A stretch of 8,096 nt of DNA from Halieaceae bacterium (GCA_902518075.1 CABYEX010000044.1:1-8096); one strand, 5' to 3'; counted from the stretch's first letter, positions 1 through 7,623 are shown. Numbers and translations are program-made. Notes: generated by a model from the letters alone, not told the origin.

Positions 1-2
1 TC

Positions 3-419
3 TACCTAACCACAGGCCAGTTTCTGAAGTCACAGCCAATGAGAACCCTGCTCACGCAATCGGGGAAGACAGTCGGAGACAAGCTGTCGTCGACGTTTTT
101 GACCGAAGCGCTACAGAGCGTCCCCAGCGCTACGAGCGCGAGCGCCCTCACCAAGCTGCGGCCGTTGCTGGAGAAGTTGCTACCCAACTTGGAGCAGATC
201 GCGGCACACGAGGTGAGTCGACGTAGCCGAGAAGCAGTCGACGCAGCAAATCGTTTCTATGATGAGGAACTGAGCCGCCTCAGCTACCTACAGTCTTTAA
301 ACCCAGCGATAAGAGACGAAGAGCTATTGGAGTTAAAAGCGTCCAGAGAGGCCTGCCAGCTCGCGCTTTCGCAAGCCAAACCTGCGCTGGAGGGCCTCCG
401 AGTCTGTATCGCGGTTTAA
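3..419 (+). CDS. rapA: RNA polymerase-associated ATPase RapA, C-terminal part (5' end outside window)
   Basis: The reading frame is open from the left edge (first full codon at 3) to the TAA at 417-419, giving the last 138 residues of a longer protein. The ATG at 39 is internal and should not be taken as a start. From memory of the family, this stretch resembles the end of E. coli RapA: a segment ending in an acidic, alanine-rich helix, then a LNPAIRDEEL stretch (compare VNPNIRDDEL in E. coli), a helix with conserved SREA/SNRQ-like residues, and a final LEGLRVCIAV that matches the LDALRLIVV ending. RapA is a Swi2/Snf2-type ATPase that binds RNA polymerase and helps it recycle; its motor domains would lie to the left of the window. 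The gene is convergent with the DUF3604 gene, 25 bp away. The family call is fairly secure, but it rests only on the C-terminal domain. Confidence 0.8.
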   Translation, partial: YLTTGQFLKSQPMRTLLTQSGKTVGDKLSSTFLTEALQSVPSATSASALTKLRPLLEKLLPNLEQIAAHEVSRRSREAVDAANRFYDEELSRLSYLQSLNPAIRDEELLELKASREACQLALSQAKPALEGLRVCIAV

Positions 420-444
420 AGCACCGCCCGCTGTTCTCGCCATT

Positions 445-2364
445 TCAAGGGCGATACCAAATAGGTGAGGTGTACGCACGCTCCTGAATCGTGTCCGGCC
501 TGCGCGTATCGATGTCTTCATCTCCCAACGCCAGCTTATCGAGCAATGAGTGCCGTGCGGTTGGGATCTGTAACACACGCGCATAATAGAAAGCAGACCG
601 CGCCGGATCGAATTCGGGGTCCTGCCACACAACGGTGAGGCGAGGTGAGCCGATGTTATTGGCGGTTAATCCGGTCTTCAGATCCACACTCGACCCCACC
701 GCCGCCAGCGAACCATCGGACAGCAAACGGTCGTCGCCACTCCAAGCCGCGTCATAAACCCGCTCCCAGGCCTCTCCGGTTGCGTCAATCCATCCTTTGA
801 CCACTTGAATACGATCCAGGTAACCGCTTTTGAGGTCAGCCTGGGCCTCAATCGCCATGGTAAAGCGATCATTCGCGCCAGCCCCAATGATCTCGCCACC
901 CATTGGCACGGCCTCTGTCTGGATGCTGTCCGGATAAACCGGAGTCTCCAGTACCGTAGCAGGCAGATTCAACCCACCGTACGTGCGCACCGCAATGCGA
1001 GGCCCGCTGGTCGCATACACCTCTCTCCGACGCATCGCCGCAACAATCGCCTCGCGGGTATTTTCGGTTGCCCAGACAGCCGCCAGGCCTGACGCACTCA
1101 TACCCCAACCAAAGGTACCCCGTGCGTCATCCGACCAACCGCCGTCCTTTCTGGATGGAATCGAGTCGGTCGCCATTTTGCCGTGGAAATTGTCCTCCTC
1201 GGCAGACGGCAGCGCGGTATGTGCATCGGTCGATCCAATGACACCAAATTGATAGGGGTTCGCGCCTAGGCTCGATTCCAGTTCGAGGCCCGTTTTGAGC
1301 GCACTGCGAATATAGTCACCGGGCTGCGGCACATAGTTCGTCCATTCACGTTGGATGTAATACGGGTAGGTTTCAAAATCGGCAAACGGGTCACCCGGCG
1401 ATAACTCGGGGTGAGTCTCGGAATCACCCTTGATCTGCGTGATTTCAACCACCGGCTCCCAATAGCGCCGGATCTCCGCGTAGTTCTGGTCGATATCTTC
1501 TCCGCGGATGTCCCTGACATCAAACATCGACCCCTTTGAAATATTGGAGTTGTGGGGTATCGCGATGAAGTTGCCACCAGTGGCGCTGCTAGTTTCGTCT
1601 AACCAGGACCACAAATCGCTGGGAAAAGAGCTGTCGTCGAAACCAAACGGCGCAAAGGTCTGCGCTTGCTTAGCGTCAATATCAGCCATCACAATCCGGT
1701 GTAGATTAGCGCCGCCCGGTATCAGGGAGTATTCCCAGCCAATCAATGCCGTGAACTCCCCCGGCTCGTTGTGCACATCGGCCGTATCTGTAATGAGCTT
1801 CCAGGTATCGATTTCGACCGTCGGCTGCCTCGGGATTCTTCCGCTGACGAGATCCTCCTCCCATCCTTCCATTGCATTCACGGCATTGTCTGAGGGCTTA
1901 GGCAGAATTGAGGTAAACAGCTCTCGTCCGTCTTGGCCATCAATCGCATCGCGCAATAAATACTGCACAAACCGGGTCCACAGTATCTCTCGCCAGGTAA
2001 GACCCTCTGTGATCATCGGGTTGAGGTATAGGCTTCGGATGACGCCAAGGTACTCGGCATGGTCTGACACCACCAGAAAATCCAGCGGCGTACCGATTTG
2101 CACGCGCGCCTTGTGCCCGGGATGCACGACCGGCATACCCTTGGCATAGCGATAAGCAGTATCTGGGGACGCCGTCAGGTTGCCGTTGGTAAACGCGTCA
2201 GAGGAATAGGTGGAATGCAGGTGGGTATCACCCCAGTAGAGTTGCTTTTCTTCGGCAAGGGCAGCGCCGCTAATGGCGACACTTGCTGCGATTGCGACAG
2301 CAGGCACGCCGGCATTACCGAACAATGACTTGACCCACACCAACTTCTCTCCCCGCTTACCCAT
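445..2364 (-). CDS. Exported DUF3604 family protein with PHP-like metal-binding motifs
   Basis: A 639-residue protein. An in-frame ATG at 2418 would add 18 residues, but it has no Shine-Dalgarno. The ATG at 2364 has AGAGAGG eight bases upstream and is followed directly by a signal peptide: basic start MGKRGEKLVWVK, a hydrophobic alanine/valine core at about residues 17-36, and a likely cleavage ALA|EE after residue 37. The mature protein opens with YWGDTHLHS (residues 43-51), then has SDHAEYLG (100-107), GWEYS (209-213), IPHNSN (269-274) and GSTDAHT (377-383), and ends with AYTSPIWY (630-637). The His/Asp clusters are those of DUF3604, whose N-terminal part resembles the PHP metal-dependent hydrolase fold. 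A metal-dependent phosphoesterase- or amidase-like hydrolase in the periplasm is an inference; I know of no settled activity for the family. The gene lies 106 bp downstream of the crotonase gene on the same strand, so read-through from the fatty-acid operon is possible. Confidence 0.88.
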   Translation of the reverse strand: MGKRGEKLVWVKSLFGNAGVPAVAIAASVAISGAALAEEKQLYWGDTHLHSTYSSDAFTNGNLTASPDTAYRYAKGMPVVHPGHKARVQIGTPLDFLVVSDHAEYLGVIRSLYLNPMITEGLTWREILWTRFVQYLLRDAIDGQDGRELFTSILPKPSDNAVNAMEGWEEDLVSGRIPRQPTVEIDTWKLITDTADVHNEPGEFTALIGWEYSLIPGGANLHRIVMADIDAKQAQTFAPFGFDDSSFPSDLWSWLDETSSATGGNFIAIPHNSNISKGSMFDVRDIRGEDIDQNYAEIRRYWEPVVEITQIKGDSETHPELSPGDPFADFETYPYYIQREWTNYVPQPGDYIRSALKTGLELESSLGANPYQFGVIGSTDAHTALPSAEEDNFHGKMATDSIPSRKDGGWSDDARGTFGWGMSASGLAAVWATENTREAIVAAMRRREVYATSGPRIAVRTYGGLNLPATVLETPVYPDSIQTEAVPMGGEIIGAGANDRFTMAIEAQADLKSGYLDRIQVVKGWIDATGEAWERVYDAAWSGDDRLLSDGSLAAVGSSVDLKTGLTANNIGSPRLTVVWQDPEFDPARSAFYYARVLQIPTARHSLLDKLALGDEDIDTRRPDTIQERAYTSPIWYRP

Positions 2365-2372
2365 TTCTGAAT

Positions 2373-2379
2373 CCTCTCT
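2373..2379 (-). promoter_or_regulatory. Ribosome binding site that decides the DUF3604 start
   Basis: AGAGAGG on the minus strand, eight bases before the ATG at 2364. The competing upstream ATG at 2418 is preceded by GACGTTCC, which has no Shine-Dalgarno character. The signal peptide directly after the 2364 start supports the shorter form. Confidence 0.65.
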
Positions 2380-2396
2380 GCCGCTTTTTATTATTT

Positions 2397-2416
2397 GCCT
2401 GATAGCCGCTATCGGC
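2397..2416. repeat. Short bulged inverted repeat upstream of the DUF3604 gene
   Basis: In plus-strand order: GCC, a bulged T, GATAG, a CCG loop, CTATC, GGC. This makes an 8-bp stem with one bulge, lying in the 106-bp gap between the crotonase stop and the DUF3604 start. On the minus strand it is followed by an A-rich run (AAATAATAAAAA), not a T-run, so it does not look like an intrinsic terminator for the operon. It could be an operator or a stem that partly insulates the DUF3604 gene. On the minus strand a weak CTGACG lies 18 bp upstream of a TATCAG inside the repeat, which is too poor to call a promoter. The same gap holds CCATGGCG twice (2435-2442 and 2460-2467). Confidence 0.35.
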
Positions 2417-2470
2417 ATGGAACGTCAGTTGCGACCATGGCGCCCCTGCACTCTCGTCGCCATGGCGTTG

Positions 2471-3265
2471 CTATTTGCCCTGCCAGTCGGGCTGACGCTT
2501 TTCAAAAAAGGCTTTGATCGCCTCTTTCGAATCGTCGCTGCCAATACAGAAAGCTTGCAGCGCCGCTTCCTTGGATATCGTATCCCCAAGGTTGTGCGAT
2601 ACGCCAAAGGCGAGTGCCTCTTTTGCATAGCGAAGGCCCAAAGGGGATTTAGCGGCAAGCTCTTGAGCAAACGTCATGGCGTTTCCCACGAACTCATCGT
2701 CTGGCAATACGCGATTAGCCAGCCCCCACTCCACCGCCTTATTGGCGCCCAGCTTTTCCCCAAACGCCATCAGCTCATAGGCACGTTTGGCACCCACGAA
2801 ACTCGGCAACAGCCAGGTAGCGCCACCATCTGGGACCAGACCGATACCGACAAAGGGCTGAAAGAGGTAAGCGCTCTCCGCCATCACCATCAAATCACAT
2901 GCCATGGCGTAGGAATAGGAAATGCCTGCGCAAGGCCCGTTGACCGCGGCAATCCAGGGTTTGCGCGCATGGTGAATCGCAAGCACACCCGGTTTGTATT
3001 CGGCATTCAATTGATCTTCAACCTCCTCCCCGCCATTGGGCATTGGCTCGGAGGTGTCAGACAGATCAGCACCAGCACCAAATGCCCTGCCCGCGCCCGT
3101 CAATAACACCACCCAGATATCCTTATCCGCATTGACCTCCTGCGCGGCACGCAGAAACTCTCTACGCATCGTTCCGTTGAAGCTATTGAGCTTGTCCGGT
3201 CGGTTGAAAGACACTTGCGCAACACGTCCCTCGCGCTCGATCAAAATCGTCTCGTAATCACTCAT
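2471..3265 (-). CDS. Crotonase-fold acyl-CoA isomerase (PaaG/enoyl-CoA isomerase-like), usually named enoyl-CoA hydratase
   Basis: 264 residues, the normal length for a single-domain crotonase. The fold is clear: FNRPDKLNSF (20-29), oxyanion-hole loop AFGAGADL (61-68), second oxyanion region NGPCAG (109-114), and GIGLVPDGGATWLLP (140-154). Hydratases carry two catalytic glutamates, in GGCE and QPE. The matching positions here are Ser118 (ISYSYAMACD) and Phe138 (FQPF), so both are missing. Asp146 in LVPDGG is kept, as in PaaG-type isomerases (GLVPDSGGTWLLPR in E. coli PaaG, from memory), where it acts as the catalytic acid/base. I infer an enoyl-CoA (delta3-delta2 type) or related isomerase rather than a hydratase. 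The start overlaps the stop of the racemase gene by ATGA, so the two are probably translationally coupled. It is the last gene of the acyl-CoA operon. Family call very secure; reaction inferred. Confidence 0.9.
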   Translation of the reverse strand: MSDYETILIEREGRVAQVSFNRPDKLNSFNGTMRREFLRAAQEVNADKDIWVVLLTGAGRAFGAGADLSDTSEPMPNGGEEVEDQLNAEYKPGVLAIHHARKPWIAAVNGPCAGISYSYAMACDLMVMAESAYLFQPFVGIGLVPDGGATWLLPSFVGAKRAYELMAFGEKLGANKAVEWGLANRVLPDDEFVGNAMTFAQELAAKSPLGLRYAKEALAFGVSHNLGDTISKEAALQAFCIGSDDSKEAIKAFFEKRQPDWQGK

Positions 3266-4425
3266 CTGTCATTCTCCGCTAGTGACTCGGATCCTACCGC
3301 AGCACCCGTCTCCAGTAACGCCTGTATCGCAGACGCCTCCATCCCACTGTTCTCAAGCACCGAGACGGTATCAGCCCCTAGTGCTTGTGTTCCATGTCGA
3401 ATCTGTGACGGCGTTCTCGAGAACCGTGGCGCCGGTGCCGGGTGCGTCAGACCCTCAACGTCGGTGTAGACCGACCGTTCGGTGTTAGCGCCATAAGAGG
3501 CAGCCTCTACCATCGTCAAGACTGGCGCAAAACACGCATCGCTGCCCGCCATCAGGGCGTCCCACTCGTCACGCGTCTTGGTTTTAAACACCTCACCCAA
3601 CTTTTGCTTTAGTTCCGGCCACTGTGCCGTATCGTGCTGCGCTTGGAACTGGGGATCAGAAATCTCCGCACGAGCGAGTAACTCTCTATAGAACTGGGGC
3701 TCAATTGCGCCGATCGCCACGTACTTTCCGTCGGCACATTCATAGGTGTCGTAAAAATGGGCGGCACCATCGAGCAGATTCGCTTCGCGCTCTTCAGCAT
3801 TCCAGGTGCCAACCTGCTGCATGCCCTGCATCATCCACATGAGTTGTGCGGTGCCATCGACCATAGCGACATCAATGACCTGCCCCTGGCCCGACTTGGC
3901 GGCCTCCAGAAGACCTCCTAGGATCCCGGTGACCAATAGCATCCCCCCACCCCCGAAGTCACCCACCAGATTCAACGGCACTGTTGGGCGCTCACCGCGA
4001 CGTCCAATCGCATGCAGTGCGCCGGTGATGGCAATGTAATTCAAGTCGTGGCCGGCGGCCTGCGCGAGCGGCCCCGTCTGCCCCCAGCCTGTCATGCGGG
4101 CAAAAACGAGCCTGGGATTGCGCGCGAGACACTCGTCAGGCCCAAATCCCAGCTTTTCGCAAACGCCCGGGCGGTAGGGATCAATCAGTGCATCCGCCTG
4201 CTGGACCAAACTGATCAGTGCTGCTTTACCCGCGTCTTGCTTTAAGTCGAGCACCACAGATTTCTTGTTGCGGCCGCTGATGGGCTCAAACGCCTTTGGG
4301 TCAATCGCGCCAGGCCGCTCAATCCGGATCACCTCGGCCCCCATATCGGCAAGGATCATCCCGCCCATTGGCGCAGGACCAATCCCCGCGAGCTCTATAA
4401 TCTTATAGCCACTTAACGCACCCAT
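3262..4425 (-). CDS. Alpha-methylacyl-CoA racemase (CaiB/BaiF CoA-transferase family)
   Basis: 387 residues, typical for the family. It is closest in pattern to the racemase branch (human AMACR, M. tuberculosis MCR). It starts with LSGYKIIELAGIGPAPM, followed by ARMTGWGQTGPLAQAAGHD (109-127), LNLVGDFGGG (151-160), DVAMVDG (185-191), YDTYECADGKYVAIGAIEPQ (225-244) and PAPRFSRTPS (331-340). The three catalytic residues known in MCR (His126, Asp156, Glu241) line up with His126, Asp156 and Glu242. The enzyme would interconvert (2R)- and (2S)-2-methylacyl-CoA esters, which lets methyl-branched acyl-CoAs enter a stereospecific dehydrogenase. It acts in the cytoplasm. A good AAGGGG ribosome site lies seven bases before the ATG, in the 11-bp gap after the dehydrogenase stop. 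A true CoA-transferase role is less likely given the racemase motifs. Confidence 0.9.
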   Translation of the reverse strand: MGALSGYKIIELAGIGPAPMGGMILADMGAEVIRIERPGAIDPKAFEPISGRNKKSVVLDLKQDAGKAALISLVQQADALIDPYRPGVCEKLGFGPDECLARNPRLVFARMTGWGQTGPLAQAAGHDLNYIAITGALHAIGRRGERPTVPLNLVGDFGGGGMLLVTGILGGLLEAAKSGQGQVIDVAMVDGTAQLMWMMQGMQQVGTWNAEEREANLLDGAAHFYDTYECADGKYVAIGAIEPQFYRELLARAEISDPQFQAQHDTAQWPELKQKLGEVFKTKTRDEWDALMAGSDACFAPVLTMVEAASYGANTERSVYTDVEGLTHPAPAPRFSRTPSQIRHGTQALGADTVSVLENSGMEASAIQALLETGAAVGSESLAENDR

Positions 4426-4436
4426 GATTGAGCCCC

Positions 4437-5612
4437 TTAGAAATTACGTAGATTAAAGGGGTCGTAATGATCCCCTAAACAGTGCCTGCCGATTATCAGC
4501 TTCATGATTTCGGAGCTGCCCGCGTAGATTGTGGCGATTTTTGCATCGGCAGATTGACGGCTGATCGGATATTCATCCATAAATCCAGCGCCGCCATGCA
4601 GTTGCAGACCCTCGTCAGCGACCCGCTGCTGCAATTCAGATGTCTTGAGCTTTGCAGCTGCAGCATCCTCAGCTGTGAGCGTGCCTGTATTGAAGGCAAG
4701 CGCCGCCTGATCGACAAAACACTGCGCAATATCCAGCTCTGCCCGGAGCTCCGCCATTTTGAATTGCGTGTTTTGCATGGCCGCCAATGGCTTGTCGAAT
4801 ACCTGGCGTTCACGCACAAAATCCGCAGTCAAATCCCAGGATAGCTGCGCCGCTGCCAGATAACCCATTGCGCCGAGCAAGCGCTCTTCCGCCAACCCCT
4901 CCATGAGGTAGTAAAACCCTTTGTGCGCGTCGCCCAACACATTGCTCTTGGGCACCTTGATGTTATGGAAGAAGAGCTCCGCCGTGTCCTGAGCCTTAAG
5001 GCCTAATTTATTGAGATTGCGGCCGCGCTCGAAACCTTCCCAATCTGCCTCGACCAGGAACAGCGTCATCGCATGGGGGTTGTTCTGTGGGTTGGTTTTG
5101 GCGGCAACGACCACCAGATCACAGTTGATGCCGTTGGAGATATAGGTCTTTTGGCCATTGAGGATCCAGTGGTGATCTTCCTCGACGGCATGGGTCCGCA
5201 TCCCTGCCAGATTGCTGCCCGCGTCAGGCTCTGTCATCGCCACCGCAAGAATAATGTCTCCTGATACGGCGCCCGGGATATACCGCTCAATCTGATCCTG
5301 GCTGCCAAAACGGGTGATGTAAGGCGCCACAATGCGGCTATGCAGGGAACCAAACCAGTCGCTGCAGCGCGCATAGGCCAGCTCTTCGATAATGACCTGC
5401 TCCCAACGGATGTCGTAGTCATCCATACCCCCGTAGCACTCCTCAGGCCACACCATGAGGAAGCCCTGCTCGCCCGCCTTTTTAAAGATGTCGCGATCCA
5501 CAACGCCTTGCTTGCGGAAGCGCTCCATGTGAGGCACCACCTCCTCCGCAAGGAACCGCCGATAGGCCTCCCTGAACATCACCTGCTCTTCCGTAAACTG
5601 TCTGGTGAGCAT
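4437..5612 (-). CDS. Acyl-CoA dehydrogenase, LCAD/isovaleryl-CoA-dehydrogenase type
   Basis: 391 residues, full length for an FAD-dependent acyl-CoA dehydrogenase. The N-terminal helical domain starts at FTEEQVMFREAYRRF. The first family signature is AVAMTEPDAGSN (123-134), followed by WILNGQKTYISNG (149-161), the flavin/dimer segment RERQVFDKPLA (267-277), and the second signature around QLHGGAGFMDEYPISR (337-352). At the place of the medium-chain catalytic glutamate (IYEG in MCAD) this protein has Ala364 (IYAGSSEIMK). A glutamate stands instead at 243 in LAEERLL, which lines up with the helix-G glutamate used by long-chain and isovaleryl-CoA dehydrogenases. The catalytic base is thus placed as in enzymes for long or branched substrates. 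It would form the 2,3-double bond and pass electrons to ETF. It is the first gene of a three-gene operon with the racemase and crotonase. Confidence 0.93.
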   Translation of the reverse strand: MLTRQFTEEQVMFREAYRRFLAEEVVPHMERFRKQGVVDRDIFKKAGEQGFLMVWPEECYGGMDDYDIRWEQVIIEELAYARCSDWFGSLHSRIVAPYITRFGSQDQIERYIPGAVSGDIILAVAMTEPDAGSNLAGMRTHAVEEDHHWILNGQKTYISNGINCDLVVVAAKTNPQNNPHAMTLFLVEADWEGFERGRNLNKLGLKAQDTAELFFHNIKVPKSNVLGDAHKGFYYLMEGLAEERLLGAMGYLAAAQLSWDLTADFVRERQVFDKPLAAMQNTQFKMAELRAELDIAQCFVDQAALAFNTGTLTAEDAAAAKLKTSELQQRVADEGLQLHGGAGFMDEYPISRQSADAKIATIYAGSSEIMKLIIGRHCLGDHYDPFNLRNF

Positions 5613-5617
5613 TTCGC

Positions 5618-5623
5618 CCTCCT
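5618..5623 (-). promoter_or_regulatory. Perfect AGGAGG ribosome binding site of the acyl-CoA dehydrogenase gene
   Basis: AGGAGG on the minus strand, five bases before the ATG at 5612. It is the strongest translation signal in the window and fixes the start of the first operon gene. Confidence 0.75.
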
Positions 5624-5635
5624 GATGTTGCGTTA

Positions 5636-5666
5636 ATTAAATGTGTCTCTCGCCGGTGATCTTCAA
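5636..5666 (-). promoter_or_regulatory. Weak candidate sigma-70 promoter for the dehydrogenase-racemase-isomerase operon
   Basis: On the minus strand, TTGAAG (5661-5666) and TTTAAT (5636-5641) are separated by 19 bp. The -10 matches TATAAT at five of six bases, the -35 matches TTGACA at four of six, and the spacer is longer than ideal. It would give a leader of about 20 bases containing the AGGAGG site, which is sensible geometry. The -10 overlaps an 8-bp palindrome TTAATTAA (5633-5640). The rest of the 256-bp gap (5624-5868) shows no convincing gene; a 66-codon plus-strand frame at 5641-5841 has no ribosome site or recognisable protein character. Confidence 0.28.
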
Positions 5667-5868
5667 CCACAGGTTTGGCATCAATGCCTCATATCCATGT
5701 CGACCGAACCAAGCCAGTCGTGTCCTTTTCAACTCGACAATGCGCTTCCCAGCAGGGCTTGGCGCTCGCGGATTTAGCGGGTTGAGCCGTTCACCCTCAC
5801 AGCGCCGCAGCATCTCTAATCATGGCCGATACTCAAGATAGGCGAGGTCCCGCACTGAATCCGCAGGC

Positions 5869-7578
5869 TCAATCGGCCGATGAGGGATCTAGCACCTCTC
5901 TAAGCTCACGCTTGAGGAATTTGCCGTTGGCGTTGCGTGGCAGTGGCTCCGAGAGGAACCACACATAACGCGGCACCTTAAAAGCCGCGAGGCGCGAACT
6001 CATGTGCTCGCGCAAACCGGGCGCGTCCAGTAGCGCATCGGGCTTCAAGTGCACGGCAACACCTACCTCCTCACCGAGACGATCATCGGGCACCGCAAAA
6101 GCTACCGTCTCTAGCACGGCCGGGTGGGTATACAGCGCGCCTTCGACCTCGGCGCAGTAGATATTCTCCCCGCCCCGCAGAATCATGTCCTTTGCCCGGT
6201 CGACCAGATAGAGAAAGCCGTCTTCATCAAAGTAACCGATATCACCTGTGTGCAACCAGCCATCGACGATGGTCTCTGCGGTCGCCTCTGGGAGGTTCAG
6301 GTATCCTTTGATCACGGACGCGCCCTTGACCAGCAGTTCACCGGCCTCACCCGCGGGCAGGGTCTCACCCGCTTCATTGATCACCTTGCCTTCCAGCGTC
6401 GGTACCAAGGGCCCACAGCTTTCTGGCCGCGCCAAAAACAGGTCGCCTGCCGTATAGGTACTGAGGCCACAGACTTCCGTCATGCCATAACCCTGGGCTG
6501 GCTTGGCGCGTTGCGTGCTCTCTATCACCTTACTGGGAAGATCAGGATGCATGGCCGCCCCTCCACCGCCCAGTGATGCCAGGCTGGAAGTGTCGTAATC
6601 AGCAAAGCTGGGATGCGCGAGCAGCTCTCGGGTCATCATCGGCACCGCGCTCAAGGTATTAACCTGCTCCTGCTCGATGAGTTTGAGCGCCTCCTCGGTA
6701 TCCCACTTGTACATCAGCACCAACTTGCCGCCGCTCAAGGTCGCCCCGTGCAGCACGCAATTATTAGCCGTAACGTGAAATAAAGGCGTCGCCACCAGAG
6801 ACGTCGCGGGGGGTGCTGATACGGGTGCGTCGAGCGCGTCCCCACGACCCAGAGCCTGAATCGTCGCAAAAATCTGCCCCATGGCCGCTACATTCATGAT
6901 GTTGTGAACGCAACCGCGATGCGTTAACTGAGCACCCTTAGGGCGCCCTGTGGTACCGGAGGTATAAAAAATACACGCGTCGTCGTTGGTGTCGATTGCG
7001 GGCATGGGCAACTCGCCGGGCTCACTCACCGTGTCGGCCCACTGCAACGCCTGGACGGGCGGCGAGAGTTCGCGCACCGCGACGATGGCCAGGTCTGAAA
7101 AATCTCCTGCAATCTCTGAAAAAACAGCCAATCGCTGATCGTCAGCCACCAGCAGCTTCGGCGCGGAGTCATTGAGTGCATAGGCCATCTCGTCAGCAAC
7201 CCACCAGGCGTTCATGCCCACGACAACTCCACCAACTGCGATCACCCCCCAGTAGGCAAAGATCCACTCGGGGTAATTGCGCAAAGCAATCGCTACTCGG
7301 TCACCGGAACCAATCCCCTGGCCTTCCAGCCACGTCGCAAAATTAGCGACGAGCTGACCTGCCTCGGCAAACGTCCAGCGCTCATCGCCGTAAACGATGT
7401 ACTCCTGATCCGCATAGCCCTGACCTAACATCCATAGATCGCGCATGGATGCAGGAGCGTGCTTGTAAGCTTTGAGGGTTTGGCCACCATGCTCGATGGT
7501 CGTCAGCTCGAGAAACGCATCGGGTGCAGTGACCATCGCAACCGCGCTGCGATAGTTTTCCATGACCTGATTACTCAT
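5869..7578 (-). CDS. AMP-forming acyl-CoA synthetase (class I adenylate-forming ligase)
   Basis: 569 residues, a normal size for medium- to long-chain acyl-CoA ligases. All core motifs are present: the ATP-binding loop YTSGTTGRPKGA (205-216), ATPLFHVT (263-270), QGYGMTE (362-368), GWLHTGD (440-446), the hinge region DRAKDMILRGGENIY (460-474), and PRNANGKFLKREL near the end (547-559), with Lys553 as the expected adenylation lysine. It would activate a carboxylic acid with ATP, through an acyl-AMP, to the CoA thioester, feeding the downstream genes on the same strand. The substrate is not readable; chain length and branching are open. The start at 7578 has GAGGGG eight bases upstream; an alternative ATG five codons later is less well placed. 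The 256-bp gap to the dehydrogenase suggests a separate or internal promoter for that gene. Confidence 0.92.
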   Translation of the reverse strand: MSNQVMENYRSAVAMVTAPDAFLELTTIEHGGQTLKAYKHAPASMRDLWMLGQGYADQEYIVYGDERWTFAEAGQLVANFATWLEGQGIGSGDRVAIALRNYPEWIFAYWGVIAVGGVVVGMNAWWVADEMAYALNDSAPKLLVADDQRLAVFSEIAGDFSDLAIVAVRELSPPVQALQWADTVSEPGELPMPAIDTNDDACIFYTSGTTGRPKGAQLTHRGCVHNIMNVAAMGQIFATIQALGRGDALDAPVSAPPATSLVATPLFHVTANNCVLHGATLSGGKLVLMYKWDTEEALKLIEQEQVNTLSAVPMMTRELLAHPSFADYDTSSLASLGGGGAAMHPDLPSKVIESTQRAKPAQGYGMTEVCGLSTYTAGDLFLARPESCGPLVPTLEGKVINEAGETLPAGEAGELLVKGASVIKGYLNLPEATAETIVDGWLHTGDIGYFDEDGFLYLVDRAKDMILRGGENIYCAEVEGALYTHPAVLETVAFAVPDDRLGEEVGVAVHLKPDALLDAPGLREHMSSRLAAFKVPRYVWFLSEPLPRNANGKFLKRELREVLDPSSAD

Positions 7579-7595
7579 CCTGGTTGCCCCTCATT

Positions 7596-7623
7596 TTTAT
7601 AGGTCGATATTGTTAGCTCGCAA
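7596..7623 (-). promoter_or_regulatory. Candidate sigma-70 promoter of the acyl-CoA ligase gene
   Basis: On the minus strand, TTGCGA (7618-7623) and TATAAA (7596-7601) are separated by 16 bp. The -10 matches the consensus at five of six bases and the -35 at four of six. The -10 ends 17 bases before the ATG at 7578, so the leader would be only about 10-12 bases, beginning near the GAGGGG ribosome site. This short leader is the main weakness. Confidence 0.4.

Noticed and set aside
39..419. A complete small protein of 126 residues starting at the ATG at 39
   Set aside because: The frame is open to the left edge and the residues before the ATG continue the RapA-like domain, so this is the tail of a larger gene.
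411..454. Bidirectional terminator between rapA and the DUF3604 gene
   Set aside because: Two weak stems are present (GCGGT/ACCGC at 411-427 and TCGCC/GGCGA at 437-454), each of only 5 bp and neither followed by a T-run on either strand.
1508..2149. A 213-codon plus-strand frame inside the DUF3604 gene
   Set aside because: It lies entirely antisense to conserved DUF3604 motifs and shows no protein-family character.
2365..2418. Longer DUF3604 protein starting at the ATG at 2418
   Set aside because: No ribosome site precedes it, and the extension would put 18 extra residues before a well-formed signal peptide that starts at the 2364 ATG.
2273..3106. A 277-codon plus-strand frame opposite the crotonase gene
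   Set aside because: It is antisense to a clear crotonase, crosses the intergenic gap into the DUF3604 gene, has no recognisable domain and no good ribosome site, and ends in low-quality sequence.
5641..5841. A 66-codon plus-strand frame in the gap before the dehydrogenase gene
   Set aside because: It has no ribosome site, its composition looks random (rich in Ser, Arg and Pro), and it lies on the promoter side of the operon.
5868..5884. Near-palindrome CTCA-A-TCGGCCGA-TGAG around the ligase stop codon, as a terminator
   Set aside because: The core palindrome leaves no loop for an RNA hairpin and no T-run follows on the minus strand.
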